A stretch of 64,000 bases of DNA, taken from contig NC_080683.1 of the NCBI RefSeq assembly GCF_030445035.2, positions 89,551,675 through 89,615,674 of the forward strand, in the 5' to 3' direction. This document shows positions 34,293-46,599 of this stretch, in pieces. Position numbers and translations under genes: made by a program. Source of the stretch: Dasypus novemcinctus (lineage: Eukaryota > Chordata > Mammalia > Cingulata > Dasypodidae). The notes under the pieces were generated by a model that searched no databases, had not been told where the DNA came from, and saw only the letters and a list, made by a program, of their open reading frames with translations. How positions within the stretch are numbered: position 1 is the first letter of the stretch; every line of letters begins with the position of its first letter.

Positions 34293-35929
34293 ATGTAAAG
34301 AGCATTCTTTAAATATTTAAAAGCAAAAGTATTCTTATAACTTTATTGACAAGAAGTGGAAATTAAGAAGTTTATAATTGAGCTAAATCATTAAAATAAT
34401 AGTTTAATAACAATAAAGAGAGTCAAAAATCAATAAGTTAGGAAATGGTAATATGAATATATCACCTGGACAAAATGTGGGTATCTAAGCAGAGAAATTA
34501 CAACCATTTGCTTCCAGGAAGTATGTTTGGGGTGGGATGAGATGGGATAGGAATGACAGCTGCCAAGCATAAACTACTTAGTACTGTGAGATTTTTAAAC
34601 ATTTGAATAGATTAATGAAAACTTTATAACTATTGAATGATTTGTAAGTAGATCCTCCATCTGCTAAACTGATTAAGACTTTATTGTCCTTATTATTAAT
34701 ATTATTGAAATCTACATAAATTTTACAAATTAGATTACTAAGGATATTTCATATTATTCATAAAGCTATCACAAGAGATTTTTTAAAATTCTATGCTAAA
34801 ATTTAGAGATAATATGAAACAATACTTATAGAATTTCCCTGAATGTCTAGCTTTATCTTTGTTAAAAAAAAAAGAAAGAAAGAAAAAAAGACTTTCAGGC
34901 AATGACTTGTTCTTAGTGAATGTGTGCTGGTTTCTCTTCCAAGGACTGACAACCTTTGAACACCTTATTGTAGAAAATAATCTAATGTTTGTTTCAATTA
35001 CATAGTTAAAAATTACCAGTATGTTTATCCATTTTCTAGATTTATGGTGAATTTCTTTTTTCTATGTCTTCCATAGAGATTCTTAACAATGGTTCAGTTA
35101 GTTTATGTGAAAATCTCCCTGCAACCTTGGAAAACTATGATAGCATTTGTCCTGGTCAGAGATTACATTTTAGTCCAATAACCTGTTCTCTTTAATATAC
35201 TTACTTTTAAGGACTTTCAAATCTTCTAATCAATACTATTTTCTACTTTTTAATATGAAGACCATTCCTCTTCATAGAAGAAATGGAATAAAATTATGAG
35301 AAAAGGAGATTCATATTTTCTTTGACATTTATTAGTATAATTTACTATAGGGAATGAATCAATACTTTCCTTGTTGTACCTCCAAACATATGGAACAAAA
35401 ATTCCACACAATTATTTTTTTGTTAGAGGGTACCAGATGATTTAAATAAAAAGAAAATGCAAGTATATTTTCTGAAATGTTACTGTATATTTTATAAAAT
35501 TATGGACTAGGAGTTATATCCAATGCATGATATTTTATTAAAAACCATAAATAATAAAATCAATGTATCATCAAATTAACAATTTTTATGAGCAACCATT
35601 AATTTAGTTAATACTCGAATTGTGCTTTCTATGACCATAGAATTATGAGAAATAAAAATATAATAAAAGCACTCATGAGAATTAGAAAACTTGTTTAAAT
35701 TAGTCTATTACAACTTTGTTTTTACAAGTGTTTTCACTCTTTGGAGAACTATATGTCAGTCATTTTGAACAGACTCAAACCAATGTTAATCTCCAAATGG
35801 AAATAAAATGTGTTCTTTCTTTAGGATGCCAGTTTAAACAATATCTAAGTATCACAGGCTGAAATTTTTCTAATTTTTTTACTTGAGCAGTAATATTCAT
35901 AACAGTATCTGCAATAAAGCTTCCATACA
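34293..35929. other. Repeat-poor AT-rich interval
   Basis: No gene, RNA or named repeat is recognised apart from A-rich simple sequence at 34,862-34,890. Confidence 0.5.
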
Positions 35930-36050
35930 TGGCATGCTTACCATTTGTAAGCACTATAATAAGTGCTTTATATACACTGTGCTTCCTTTAATTCTCTCAA
36001 CATTCTTATGACAAAACTTGGGCCTCAACTATTAAATATCTTGTCATACA
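35930..36050 (-). mobile_element. MIR SINE
   Basis: Reverse MIR 3' half: GTAAGCACTATAATAAGTGC, TTTATATACACTGTGCTTCC, TTTAATTCTCTCAACATTC are in consensus order. Confidence 0.65.
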
Positions 36051-36759
36051 GGATAAATGTTTGAAAAAAAATCAGGATCAGCATTGACTGAACATTTGAA
36101 TTAAAATGATTAAATTCATTCCTTCATTGTATAAATTTCCCTGTGGATAAAGAGACAGAACATAGAGGAAGGGCATAAGCCTGGAATGTATGCATAACAA
36201 AAGGGGAGAGAGCAGGAAGAAGTTGTTAAAGGAAGCTGCTAAAGATTTAGATAAAGAGAGGACTGTCAGTGCCACACATAGCTGAAAGTTAAAATATGGT
36301 TAAGTCGAGAAAAGATTTGTGTTCTTTTTTACTAATATTATTTGATAAGCAAGCAGGAGAAATTTTGAAAGAGGAATTTGAAGCTATATGTTTTTGAAGA
36401 GTTTGAAGATGAATTCAGCACTAATTAAAATGGTGATAGGAAAATATTAGGTCAAACAACAGAGGGATGTGTGTGTATGCAGGTGGGGGTTGGAGGATTA
36501 AGAGTTTTACCATAAATAGATGGTTCTGAATTGCTATGTGTAGAGGCCATCTTAGCTAGATGCAGTATGACATCATGAAGGAACTCCTCCTGGGGTGGGA
36601 GTGGAGAATCGTGTTTAACTTGGAGCTGTCAGTCTATCAAAACCATACACATTGTAGAAAAAAATGAAATCATGAAGCCCATTTAACAATTTAACATTTA
36701 ATATTTAGTTATTTAGTCGTGTATTATCTCTACACCTTCACACACAGGAACACATACGA
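36051..36759. other. Unassigned interval
   Basis: No feature recognised. Short purine-rich stretches occur at 36,150-36,260. Confidence 0.45.
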
Positions 36760-37125
36760 TCACCCACAAAAGCTTCCATATCTGCATTCCCAATCTCCGT
36801 AACAGCACCACCATGTATTAAGACGCATAACACACAAACCTAGGTGTTATCTTTTCATTATCTATCCACATCTAAGTAATTATCAAGCCCTTTCAAGCCA
36901 ACCTTCTAAACATTTCTATCATCCTGCTAATACCCTAGGTTAGATCCTTATATTTACTCTCCTGGATAACAAGAATAACCTCACTGTGACTCACTCTGCT
37001 GGCAATATCTGGCCATCCATACATCTTCCACATTGCCTCCAAGGTGATATGTCTGAAACATACATACATACTTAGGTAAGTTGATTATATTATTTTTAAA
37101 TTCAAAGGTCTTTAAGAACTACTTA
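36760..37125. mobile_element. L2-type LINE fragment
   Basis: Phrases such as 'TTTCTATCATCCTGCTAATA', 'CTCTGCTGGCAATATCTGGC' and 'TCCACATTGCCTCCAAGGTG' followed by ATATGTCTGAAACAT are in the order of the old L2 3' end. It is diverged. Confidence 0.5.
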
Positions 37126-37136
37126 TCTTTGGCATC

Positions 37137-37560
37137 ATTTTTTATTGTATTTTTTGAAGATACATACATAGATCACAAAAAAATGTTACATTAAAAAATT
37201 TAAAAGGTTCCCACATACCTCTCCCTACCCCACCCCCCACTCCTCCAACCCCAGTGCCAACTACAGGTTCAGTAACGGTGACAGAAGAGGCATGTGTAGA
37301 AAGGTCACATCTGAGTCCAACTCTATCACACTCAGGAACACAAAATCCAAAGTAGGGCCCACTGATAAGGCACCAAACTTCAGAACCAACTGCCATGACC
37401 GTAGAACCTGTGTGTCTCTGTAGCCCTCAGGAGTGCCAGTACTTGGTATTATATCTACTTTGGCTGTCTCTGGGATCCTGCTGAGGCATGTGTAAGCATG
37501 ACCCCTCTGATGACCTCCCAACTCTTTTTTGAAGACTCAATCTGGTGCCATTAGAATCCT
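37137..37560 (-). mobile_element. L1-like retroposon copy with internal deletion
   Basis: This is a relative of 17,886-20,344. It shares the tail AAAATGTTACATTAAAAAAT and the later block from CCCAGTGCCAACTACAGG to GACCTCCCAACTC. The stretch between (about 620 bases in the long copy, roughly 17,960-18,590) is absent: 'CCCCACTCCTCC' joins directly to 'AACCCCAGTGCC'. It may extend weakly to about 37,625. It carries remains of the family open frame, with a 1-base shift. Confidence 0.65.
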
Positions 37561-37666
37561 TTCCAGCCTCATTTCCTACCACCAGCACCCCATCCACATT
37601 GCACTTTTTAACTCCTGCCAAGTTGGGCTAATTTTAGAACTTTGAACCCAAGACAGACCCAGACAC

Positions 37667-38538
37667 TGTTTTAGTTTCTAGGCTACTCAAGCAAATTGTT
37701 TGGCTTAAATAATGGTGTAGCAGTTTGATATGGTTATGAATTTCAAAAATAGAAATTGGATTATGCTTGTAATCTGATCTGCACCTGGGCATGATTGAGT
37801 TATGATTTAGGCACCATCAAGGGGTGGGGACTCACAGATAAAAGGCATGGCAAAGAACAGAGTTGAGGGTTTTCTGATGTTGGAGTTTTGATGTTGGAGT
37901 TTGATGCTGAAGACTCACAGAGGAAAGAGAAGCCAACCCCAGGAAGAAAGGAACCTTGAACCCAGAGAAAAGCAAGCCCCAGGAATGTAGGAACCCAGGA
38001 AGCTTGAACCCTCACAGACTTCAGCAGCCATCTTGCTCCAAATAGACTTTGGTGAGGGAAGTAACTTAAGCTTTACGGCCTGGTATCTGTAAGCTCCTAC
38101 CCCAAATAAATACCATTTCTGGTATTGCATCAGCACCACTTTGACTGACTAATACAGATGGGGAAGTATATGCATACAGTTTGGAGACCCAGAAAATGTA
38201 CAGATTAAGGCAATGCTTTCTTCCCAAAGACTGTGGCATTCTGGGGCTGGTGCTGCCAGTGACCTTCGGTTCTTTTGTCATATACAAGGTACATGGCAGC
38301 ATCTCCTGGTTCTTTTCTGGGTTCCATCTGTAGCTTTTTCTTTCTCTGTCTGAATTTTATTCTCTTACAAAGGATTCTGGTAATAGGATAAAGACCCATC
38401 CTGTATTGGGTAGCCTGGAACATACCTAACTGATGTAGCTTCATCACAAGATACTATATACAATGGGTTCACACCACAGGACTGGATTAGATTTTAGAAC
38501 TTGTTTTGCTGGGGTATGTATAACTGCAAACCACCACA
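37667..38538 (-). mobile_element. MaLR-type LTR, host of a second LTR
   Basis: Pieces 37,667-37,715 (TGTTTTAGTTTCTAGGCTAC) and 38,157-38,538 ('AAGGCAATGCTTTCTTCCCA' to AACTGCAAACCACCACA) join to one LTR of the family at 139-1,000. The gap is filled by another LTR in the opposite orientation. Confidence 0.75.
37716..38156 (+). mobile_element. MaLR-type solo LTR nested in an LTR
   Basis: It starts TGTAGCAGTTTGATATGG and ends TTTGACTGACTAATACA, the family of 3,205 and 8,091. Flanks AATGG (37,711-37,715) and GATGG (38,157-38,161) are a near-perfect 5-bp duplication. AAATAAATACC near 38,104 is a likely polyadenylation region. Confidence 0.8.
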
Positions 38539-38771
38539 GATATTCATTTCTCCTCTGCACTTTCTCCATGCCGTTTGGACATATCTCCACTCTTACAGTC
38601 ACACTGGGTTGTAGTTTGTTTTCTTGTCTGCATTTCCTATATACTGTAATCACTTTGAAAGACTATACCTTTAAATTTTGTAATCTCTATGTTTAGCATC
38701 TCATCTGAGTCATAATAAGTTTTACAATTATTTGTGACTAGTAGATGAGTGAAAGCTATTTATTTTATTTT

Positions 38772-38987
38772 AATTTTTTGAGGTAGTGAGGGCTGGGGAT
38801 CGAACCCAAGACCTCATATGTGTGAAGCCAGTGCTCAACCACTGAACCACATCAGCTTCCCTGACTTTGTTTTGCTTGTTGGGATTTTTGTTGTCCTTGT
38901 TGTTTTTCAGGAGGCATGAGAAACTGAACCCGGGACCTCCCCTGTGGGAGATGGGCGCTTAACTGCTTGAGCCACATCCACTCCCAG
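38772..38987 (-). mobile_element. DAS-type SINE, dimer
   Basis: Two tRNA-like heads are seen on minus. One gives plus-strand GGGGATCGAACCCAAGACCTC (38,797-38,817 region; B box GGTTCGATCC on minus), the other GAACCCGGGACCTCCCCTG and GAGCCACATCCACTCCC. Flanking TTTATTTTATTTT (38,759-38,771 and 38,988-39,000) is a 13-bp duplication, although it is low in complexity. The left head is better preserved at its B box than most. Confidence 0.8.
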
Positions 38988-39000
38988 TTTATTTTATTTT

Positions 39001-39805
39001 TTTCTTAAATATATTTTTTTATTTTAAAAAAAACATACTTAGATTACACACACACACACAAATAAGGCATTCCCATATGCTCCACTCCCCATACTTCCCA
39101 CCCTTCTCCACACCCCACATTAACAACTTTCATTAGTGTGGTAAATTCATTGCAATTTATGAACACATTTGCGGTATTGCCACCAAGCATGGATTATAGT
39201 TTACATTGTAGTTTACACTCTTTGTACATTCAATTCTGTAGGTTATGGCAGGATATATAATGGCCTGTATATGTCAATGCAATGTCATTCAGGACAATTC
39301 CAAGTCCCAAAAATGCCTTCATATTATACCTTTTTTTTTCCTCTCCCTGCCTTCAGCCCTTCCAGTGGCCACTGTCTCCACATCAATGATGTAGTTTATT
39401 CCATTGCTAGAATCATAATAAATCTATAGAAGAATACGGTAAGTACACTCTAGTCCATATTTTCTTCCCCAATCCTGAGGATTCTGGGATGGTGATGCTT
39501 ACTCCACCTCTAATTGAGAGGGGTCCTCAATCCTATATAGCTGATGGATGGGACTCTTGCTTGCAGTTTAGACTCTCTTGGTTCCTTGGTATGGTGGTTG
39601 TCTCTCCTCACATCCTTGTTAGTTGCCCTTGGTGAGTCCAATGAGCTGGAGAGTAGATGATGCAACTCCACTGAGGCTTAGGGCCCATCTGGCACATGGA
39701 CAGCCCAAAGATTCATGTCCCTTGGACATATACCTACCAACTCCAGCACCAACTACAGGTTCAAATAGAAGGGACAGAAGAGGCATGTGTATTTTTAATT
39801 AAGAC
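39001..39805 (-). mobile_element. L1-like retroposon copy, older
   Basis: A diverged copy of the 17,886 family: 'TTAACAACTTTCATTAGTGT', 'GGATATATAATGGCCTG', 'GGACAATTCCAAGTCCCAAA', 'TAGTCCATATTTTCTTCCCC', 'GGACAGCCCAAAGATTCATG' in the same order. A (CA)n run lies at 39,041-39,060. Truncated at the right near 39,805. Confidence 0.65.
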
Positions 39806-41977
39806 GTCTGTGCTCTGATGATGACCTCCAGATAAGGCACTAAGTATCTGATACTATTTTTGGTGTGTAGGCATATTTTGGAGAGAGTTAGAATATTTCT
39901 TATTCCAAATATATTTGAAAATATCAGTAGTGAAAGCTAATGCATTTAAGTTCACCCAGCATCTGAAATGAAATGAGCTTTGCAAGATAAATATTTTTCA
40001 TTTGCCCCTGGCAATCACATAAAAAGTTATAAGGAAATACAAACAGAACTTTCACTTGATGCCATGGGTAATGGAAGAAAGAGTAGATGCTAAAAGGATG
40101 ATTTCTTCATAACAATGGCACTTTTTCTAAAGTAAAAATATTTTGGGCAGAAAAAAATCCACCTCCTCATTCTGTCTAGAATTATGCTTTCATATGGGAG
40201 GAAGTGTTCCAGATACAATGCCTCTTTGTACTGTATTTTTAAAAACTGCCATTAACAGATGACAATGTCTTTCAGTATTTTATGACCAATCAGTCATAAA
40301 TTGAACTGTTAATCAAGCTTATTATAATGCAGATGTTATAAGAACGTATATTCTAAAGCAATTTTATTCTATGCAGAGTAAGTTTTTTTTTTTTTGCAGT
40401 GAGAAAAAATGCAGCAGACGGGTTTAGGGAAATTGAAACAATCATGACAGTTTTGCTCATTTTAAAACTGCTGAGTGCACATTTAGTAAATGTACCATTT
40501 TCTTTAAGAAAAGTACATGGCACATCCCTTTACTGAATGCTTATTATGTAATATGTGATATGGTTGTTAAGATCAGAGAAAAGTATTGCAGTGTAATACT
40601 AAACACAAAATAAATGTGAAAAGGATCTGAATGAGAAATAATTTGATTTTTTAAATGTTATTTTAAAGGTTCTACATGTTAGATGCTCTCCTGGGTTTAC
40701 ATAGCTGACACTAAAGGGAATAGAAAACTTGGTGGCATAAGGGAAGATCAGTAAGATTCTAAGACTGCCCTTTAGAAGGGAATAGAGACCTCCCCTCTTT
40801 GACCTGGAGAAATCTAGCTATAGATTTCTTTTTTCATATAGCTAGTTGACTTACTGGGGGTGGCAGGATGATGTGAAAGTGGGATAGATCTGTGGGAGAA
40901 GGGAGAAAAAGAAATCCCAAAAAGCAGAAGACGAGTAGTTCTTAAATATATATTCTGTTACTGAGTAGTTTGTATGGGAATTTTTCCCATTCCCTTATTT
41001 TCTGAAAGAAAACAGAGCACATAAAAAGAACATGAGCTTAGAATTTAAAATATGAACCCATATCAGCAATCCCTCTAAGAATATTTGTGTTACCTGGATA
41101 TAAATCAATAAAATCAGCTGTGAACTGAGTAATAACAGGGCATTTGCAAAGGCAAATTTTGAAGAGAAGTTGATAGAAAAAGCAAGGGATCTTTTTCAAG
41201 ACAATAGAGAAAAATATAACACTTAGCCTGCACATCATTCATACTCTAATAATCTCAAAGCTGTGAAGTAATCATTCGTCTGAAAGTGTTTAAATCTCAA
41301 AGCTAAAATCTTAATTATGCTCTAAATTTGCATTTTATTATTAGGAAATTTTAGAGGTAATTAATCAACTTGTAGTCCTTCTGTAGGTAACATTCATTGA
41401 TTTGGAAGTGCCTTTAAAATTACATACAGATGTTTCTAATACAAAATAATTATAACAATAAATGTAAGCACAATTGTTTGGTATCTATGTGTTGGGTGCC
41501 AGAAAAATAATTGCTTATTAATCATTACAACTCAGACAAAATAGTTTGACTTTCTTTAATTATTTCATAAATAACAAATCAAGTGGGAAAGCTTCATTTC
41601 ATTCATGGATATCTTTCCTTATATTCCTTAACCAAATACAGCATGAATTAACTTGGCATTTTATCACTAAACCTAGGTAGCACTACCAGCAATTTTCCAA
41701 GTGGGAACAGTTATTATTATCATTACAATATTAACAATATACTTGAACAAAATCAAATACTATAAATATATCAAAGCATTCACAATTAAACTAAGAACTT
41801 TCAGCTTTCTATCCCAATGAATTCTACCATTGCATTATTTTCCCATTTTAAAAATGGGCCTAAAAGACAAGATCACAGATGCAACAGATACTTTGGTTAT
41901 CAATATTAGTGGCGCCTTCAGAGCAGGAATATATTCAAGACTGCATGTTTATCTTCTTATATATTAACTTTGGAGTT
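39806..41977. other. Repeat-poor interval
   Basis: No gene or named repeat is recognised. Open frames are short on both strands. Confidence 0.5.
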
Positions 41978-42120
41978 TGAATTGATTTATTCAACAAATA
42001 TTTATTGAATACCCATTATGTGCCCTGTACTGTTCCTGGTCCATGGGATATACAGTGAAGAAATATAGCCAAAATATCTTGATTCATGGTATAAAATTCC
42101 AGACTGTAATATGTGGTGTA
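41978..42120. mobile_element. L2-type LINE fragment
   Basis: The familiar text TTATTCAACAAATATTTATT, then GAATACCCATTATGTGCC and 'GGGATATACAGTGAAGAAAT' marks an L2-class fragment of the kind at 15,610. Confidence 0.7.
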
Positions 42121-43351
42121 GAGAATGAATTTACTAATTATAGAGCAATTCATTAAGGATATATTTTTAAGCACTTGGCAATTTTCCATTAATATAACAT
42201 TTCAGGAATGTCCTGTTTATGATGTTTGAGGTAAACAACTACCAAACTACCAAATCCTACCCTCAAAGACCGTGCAATTTCTTCAGGGAGATAAGCCATA
42301 TATATATGCATAACTTGTATTAGACCCCTTCATGCCCCACTTTAGATACCCTCAGCAATACTTCTTTCTAGGACCTTTGTCCTCTTGATTTCCAGCTATC
42401 ACTGGGTTGACCAACTGTGAATGGTCTTGGACCAACCTTATGTGACAGAACCTAAAAGTACTTTGCTTCATGTCCTCATTGCTCTTTTCTCACCTTCCAG
42501 TCCAGGGCTTTTGTGTTGATGCTGAAGCTTATACCAGTGGAAGTCCTGCTTCACCATATCCAAGAAAAGGTGGGGAGTTAACATGTCATGGAACAAACTT
42601 TTGGCCTTTGGGAGGCAGGAACCAACAGATAATTATTTCTCCCTTCTTCACCTGGGACAGAGTATTCTAAGATGCAGTTGTTCCAGTCTTCTTTGTGAGG
42701 ATGATCCTTCAAGAATGACCAATTTGTTGTACATGATACCAAGCAGAACACAACTCAGGAAAGTATTCTCTTATATTTAATTTCCTTTTTTATGTGGCTT
42801 CCTACCTTTTACCCTTTCTTCAGCTTCTCTCTGATAGCTCTCTCTAATTAATAATTGGCATATAAATTTTGTCTCAGTCTCTGTTTTCTAAGAACATGGA
42901 ATTATTATTACACGTGGCAGAATGTGTCAATGATTACTGAAGAGTTTGAACCACATGACATGAGGGTGTAGAAAATGAGGAGACATTTTTCTTTGTGTGG
43001 TTTATCAGGAAAGTGACAAGGAGGAGATGGGTTTTAGATTTTACCTTGAAGAAGTAATGGTGAAAGCAAAAGTGTGAAGGCAATTGATTATATGTCCAAG
43101 AACAGTGATTCAGGAGAGATTATTTAGGAGAAAGTAGAAGGTAAGGCTAATAAGTCAAATAATTGAAAATCCTGAATCCTACACACACAGTATTGGAGTC
43201 ACACACTCACCTTTCAGGTTATCACACTTCATGCCAATTCGAGAGGAAGCCAGAACCCCATGGAAGAGGTAGAGGGTTAAAGCAAACCATGGCTGAGAAG
43301 CACATTTCTTTAATTTTATCCTGCATGAGAAATATCTGGAGAAGATTCTAG
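42121..43351. other. Unassigned, possibly an old repeat at 42,440-42,900
   Basis: A GC-richer block at 42,440-42,780 gives short plus-strand frames of 66 and 65 codons with no known domain. It may be an old LTR, but I cannot name it. Confidence 0.35.
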
Positions 43352-43475
43352 GCACCACACTCAAAGATTCTGATTCAATAGGTCTGGGGGTGGAGCTGAG
43401 GTGTGCATTTCTACAAAGTTCCCAATTCCTTCTGAGATGTTTGTCCAGGGACCACTCTTTGAGTGGCACAAGTTT
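43352..43475. mobile_element. hAT-Charlie-like MITE relic
   Basis: Text such as AAAGATTCTGATTCAATAGG, TCTGGGGGTGGAGCTGAGG and CAGGGACCACTCTTTGAGTGG matches the general pattern of short eutherian hAT-Charlie elements. Exact family unknown. The 110-codon minus frame spanning it is incidental. Confidence 0.5.
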
Positions 43476-45675
43476 AAAAAGATCCTTCCTTTCTAAATAC
43501 ATACATACCAATCCTAAATATAGGCTACTCAGACATGTGAGTTTTAAAATATGGGCTATGGCCCCTCTAGAATCCCTTTAAGTGTTTACCAGGTACATAT
43601 GCATTTCAGGTATAAGATATTTATCTTAAACAATTTTTAAAGTATTTGGTATGTTCAGACCTCTGGTTGATGCTGAAGAAAAAAAATTGTCAGCTAAGTC
43701 TGCAATTAGCTTTTCTAATTAACTCCACACAAATTTACTTTCTATGGTAAAGATCAAATTCTTGCTAGGACATGGAAAAGTAAGTTTTGATGGCCAGGAA
43801 GGTTCCAGATGCATATGGGAAAGTGAGGATGCTATACAAAAGTAAGAAGGATCCCAAATAAGGAATGTTAAGAGACATAAATGTCAAAAAACGATCCCAT
43901 CTTCCTGTTGCAATCTTCCTGACTTTTAGTATTATTAGCCAAGGGAGTGAGCAGTCTTTGAGTAGATTAGATTTCAAATACAAAAAGAAGGTAGAGTATA
44001 GGGCACATAACCTAGAATTCATCCACTGATCTCACAAATTCCTAATGTGAAGAACGGTAAGTACATGTTCCTCTATCTTAAACCCTACTGGGTCAGTTCT
44101 GAGTACCACCTCTAAAAAAGGAAGAAGATAGAAGAAAGCAAGCCAAGGAGAATGAGGAACCATTGAAGGAGCTGAGGATGATTGCATTGAGAAGAGATCC
44201 ATTAGACTAATGGGTGTGGATATGATATGTCATTTTCTGAAAGGTTACCATATGAGATTACAGGAAGAAAATAAAGCAAAAGAAGAATAATGGATGACAA
44301 TTAGAATGAAACAATCTGGATCCAACATAATGAACAATTTTCTAATAATGAAATCTGTCCACCTGGAATGTGTTTCTTCATTACTGGATGTTTGCAAAAC
44401 ATGTCAAGTTAGCAGACTACTAGTTAGAAATGCATTTTATGAAGGTTTGATCTAAATAAAATTTCTGATACAGCCCCCAATTAAAAAAAATCCTTTGCTA
44501 CTAATTCCATGGTGACTAAGAGAAGGGATTTTTTTTTTCTTTCTGAATATTTGCTAGAATTTCAGAAGACCTGCACTCATATGTGAGAATTCCATTTTGT
44601 TCGCAGCACTAGAGGTCCCATATATGACTTCTCTAAAAGTTAATTAAGGATCAAAAAAATCAACCTTCTAACAAGGTACTGGATTCCCATTACACACAGC
44701 AGGGCCCTAGTGACTTAAAGCCCTCAGTGGGAATTGATCAACTCACTTCTCTTGAAGCTGCAGTCTTCTCCATGCTGTGTCCTGGAGTGTAAAGGGAAAT
44801 TAATTGATGGTCCAATAAGTGAGAGCACAAATGGGAGCCTCTCTCTGCTGTTATAAGTGCAGAACAAATAGTGTTTAATTTTCTTGCAGTGCCCATTAAC
44901 TTATATTCAAAAAGAGCACTGATAACATTTCTCAATGAGAATGTAAACTGCTTAGAGAGGCTGTACTGGGTGACCTTATTAGTATAAAACCATTTATCTT
45001 GGTGCTATTCAGAATTTCTCAGTTTGTACTCTGAGTAGCATATATTTTGGAAATGATTAATTTACTAGGGAATTCTGGTACCTACCAAAGGAAAGGCAAA
45101 GCCCACTTCCCAGTCTTATTTACATCTTTTTTCTTTAGAAAGAGTGGAAAAATTAATACTCAGAACTTTAAAAAAAGTCGTATAGAATAACAATCACAAA
45201 AGATCAGTAAGGTAATTTTTTAAAAAATGTGTCTCTCCAAATTTTTCATGCAAATGCATGAGAGTCTGCACCATAGAATCAGAGATGTAATGTATACTGA
45301 AATGCGAGCCTAATTTCCCTTCCAGTTATAAGAGGGGAGAAATATTATATTATTATTATTTTTTTTACTTTTAAAAAATATTGAAGAGTTAATGCTTACT
45401 TTTTGAACATCATAAAAGACTAGTGCTACAAAAAATTACGACAATGTAATTCATTCCCTGATAGCTCTAAGCTTCCATCTTTCAAAGATCACCATGCCCA
45501 GGAAACCCTGGTTTCCTTTTCTCCAGTCTTCTTTGTCATACCTGAGCACACTTCTACTATCTTCTATAGGTAAATTTGCCCTGAGTTAAGCATAATTTGA
45601 TAATACCAGGTCTTCTTGGTGGAAGTGACATGAGATCAATTTTAAAGAAAAGTCTTTCTAACCATCATATCCATC
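43476..45675. other. Repeat-poor interval
   Basis: No gene or named repeat recognised. At 44,740-44,960 the sequence is of balanced composition with no simple repeats, and might be worth a conservation check. Confidence 0.45.
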
Positions 45676-45690
45676 AAGAGATAAAATAGT

Positions 45691-46002
45691 GGGGGAAGTG
45701 CCTGTGGCTCAGTCAGTTGGGCTCCTGTCTACCATATGAGAGGTCCTGGATTTGCGTCCCTGGGCCTCCTTGTGAAGGCAAGCTGGCCTGCATGCCGAGG
45801 AGAGCCACCAGCCCGCAAGCACTGCAGAGAGCCGACTCGGCAAGGTGACGCAACAAAAAAGGGAGACAAGTAAAAACACAGAAAAGCATGCAGTGAATGA
45901 ACACAGAGAGCAGATGACAAGTAAGCCACAAGGATTGGGGAAATAAATAAATAAATAAATAAATAGATAGATAGATAGATAGATAGATAATTTTTTTTTA
46001 AA
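45691..46002 (+). mobile_element. DAS-type SINE with tetranucleotide tail
   Basis: A tRNA-like head (GCCTGTGGCTCAGTCAGTTG, B box GGATTTGCGTCCC) is followed by a body with GGTGACGCAACAAAAAAGG and an (AAAT)n(GATA)n tail. AAGAGATAAAATAGT (45,676-45,690) and AAGAGAAAATACT (46,003-46,015) are a likely but imperfect target duplication. Confidence 0.8.
45939..45990 (+). repeat. Microsatellite (AAAT)n then (GATA)n
   Basis: The SINE tail has grown into about six AAAT units followed by about seven GATA units. Such tails are common birthplaces of microsatellites. Confidence 0.9.
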
Positions 46003-46015
46003 AAGAGAAAATACT

Positions 46016-46325
46016 GGGAAGCAGATGAGGTTCAAGTGATTGAGCTGCCGCCTACCACATGGAAGGTCCCTGATTTGGTTCCAGTGTCTTCTAAAAAAGA
46101 CAGCAAACTGGTGAGATGGGCTGGTGAAGCAAGCCATGCAATAAGAGACACAAGAAGAAAAACATAATGAGAGACACAACAAAGCAAGGAGCAGGAGTGT
46201 CTCAAGCGATTAGGCACCTCCCTCCCATATTGGAGGTCACAGGTTTGGCTCCCAGTGCCTCCTAAAGAAACAAGGAAGAAGAACAGACACAGCAAATGCA
46301 AACAATGAGGGGATGGGGAACAGCT
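46016..46325 (+). mobile_element. DAS-type SINE, dimer
   Basis: Two heads: GGGAAGCAGATGAGGTTCAA with CTACCACATGGAAGGTCC, then GGAGCAGGAGTGTCTCAAGC with CCTCCCTCCCATATTGGAGG. The body has GACACAGCAAATGCAAACAA near the end. It directly follows the previous SINE. The A tail is lost. Confidence 0.75.
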
Positions 46326-46599
46326 TGTCAGGGATGTGAGAGCAAAGATTCAAGTGTTTTCCAGGGAAGAATTGATTAAAAGACGCTTTAGATCCCCTCC
46401 CAACACTGAGTCCAATGGACAAAACACAAATAGAGCACACGGAGCCAAATTTTCTCTGAAGATTCTTGCTCATAATTTTGTAGGTTTCTATGTCCATTAT
46501 GTTCTATATTCTCTCCATGGAATTGTCAGTGATTGCTTAAGATGGAGGACAAAGACATTATTGTAGCTAGAGTTATATTTTTGAATTGCAATCTCAACA

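Noticed and set aside
45709..46182. 157-codon minus-strand open frame
   Set aside because: It is the antisense of two adjacent SINEs and their microsatellite tail (repeated YLSIYLFIYL).
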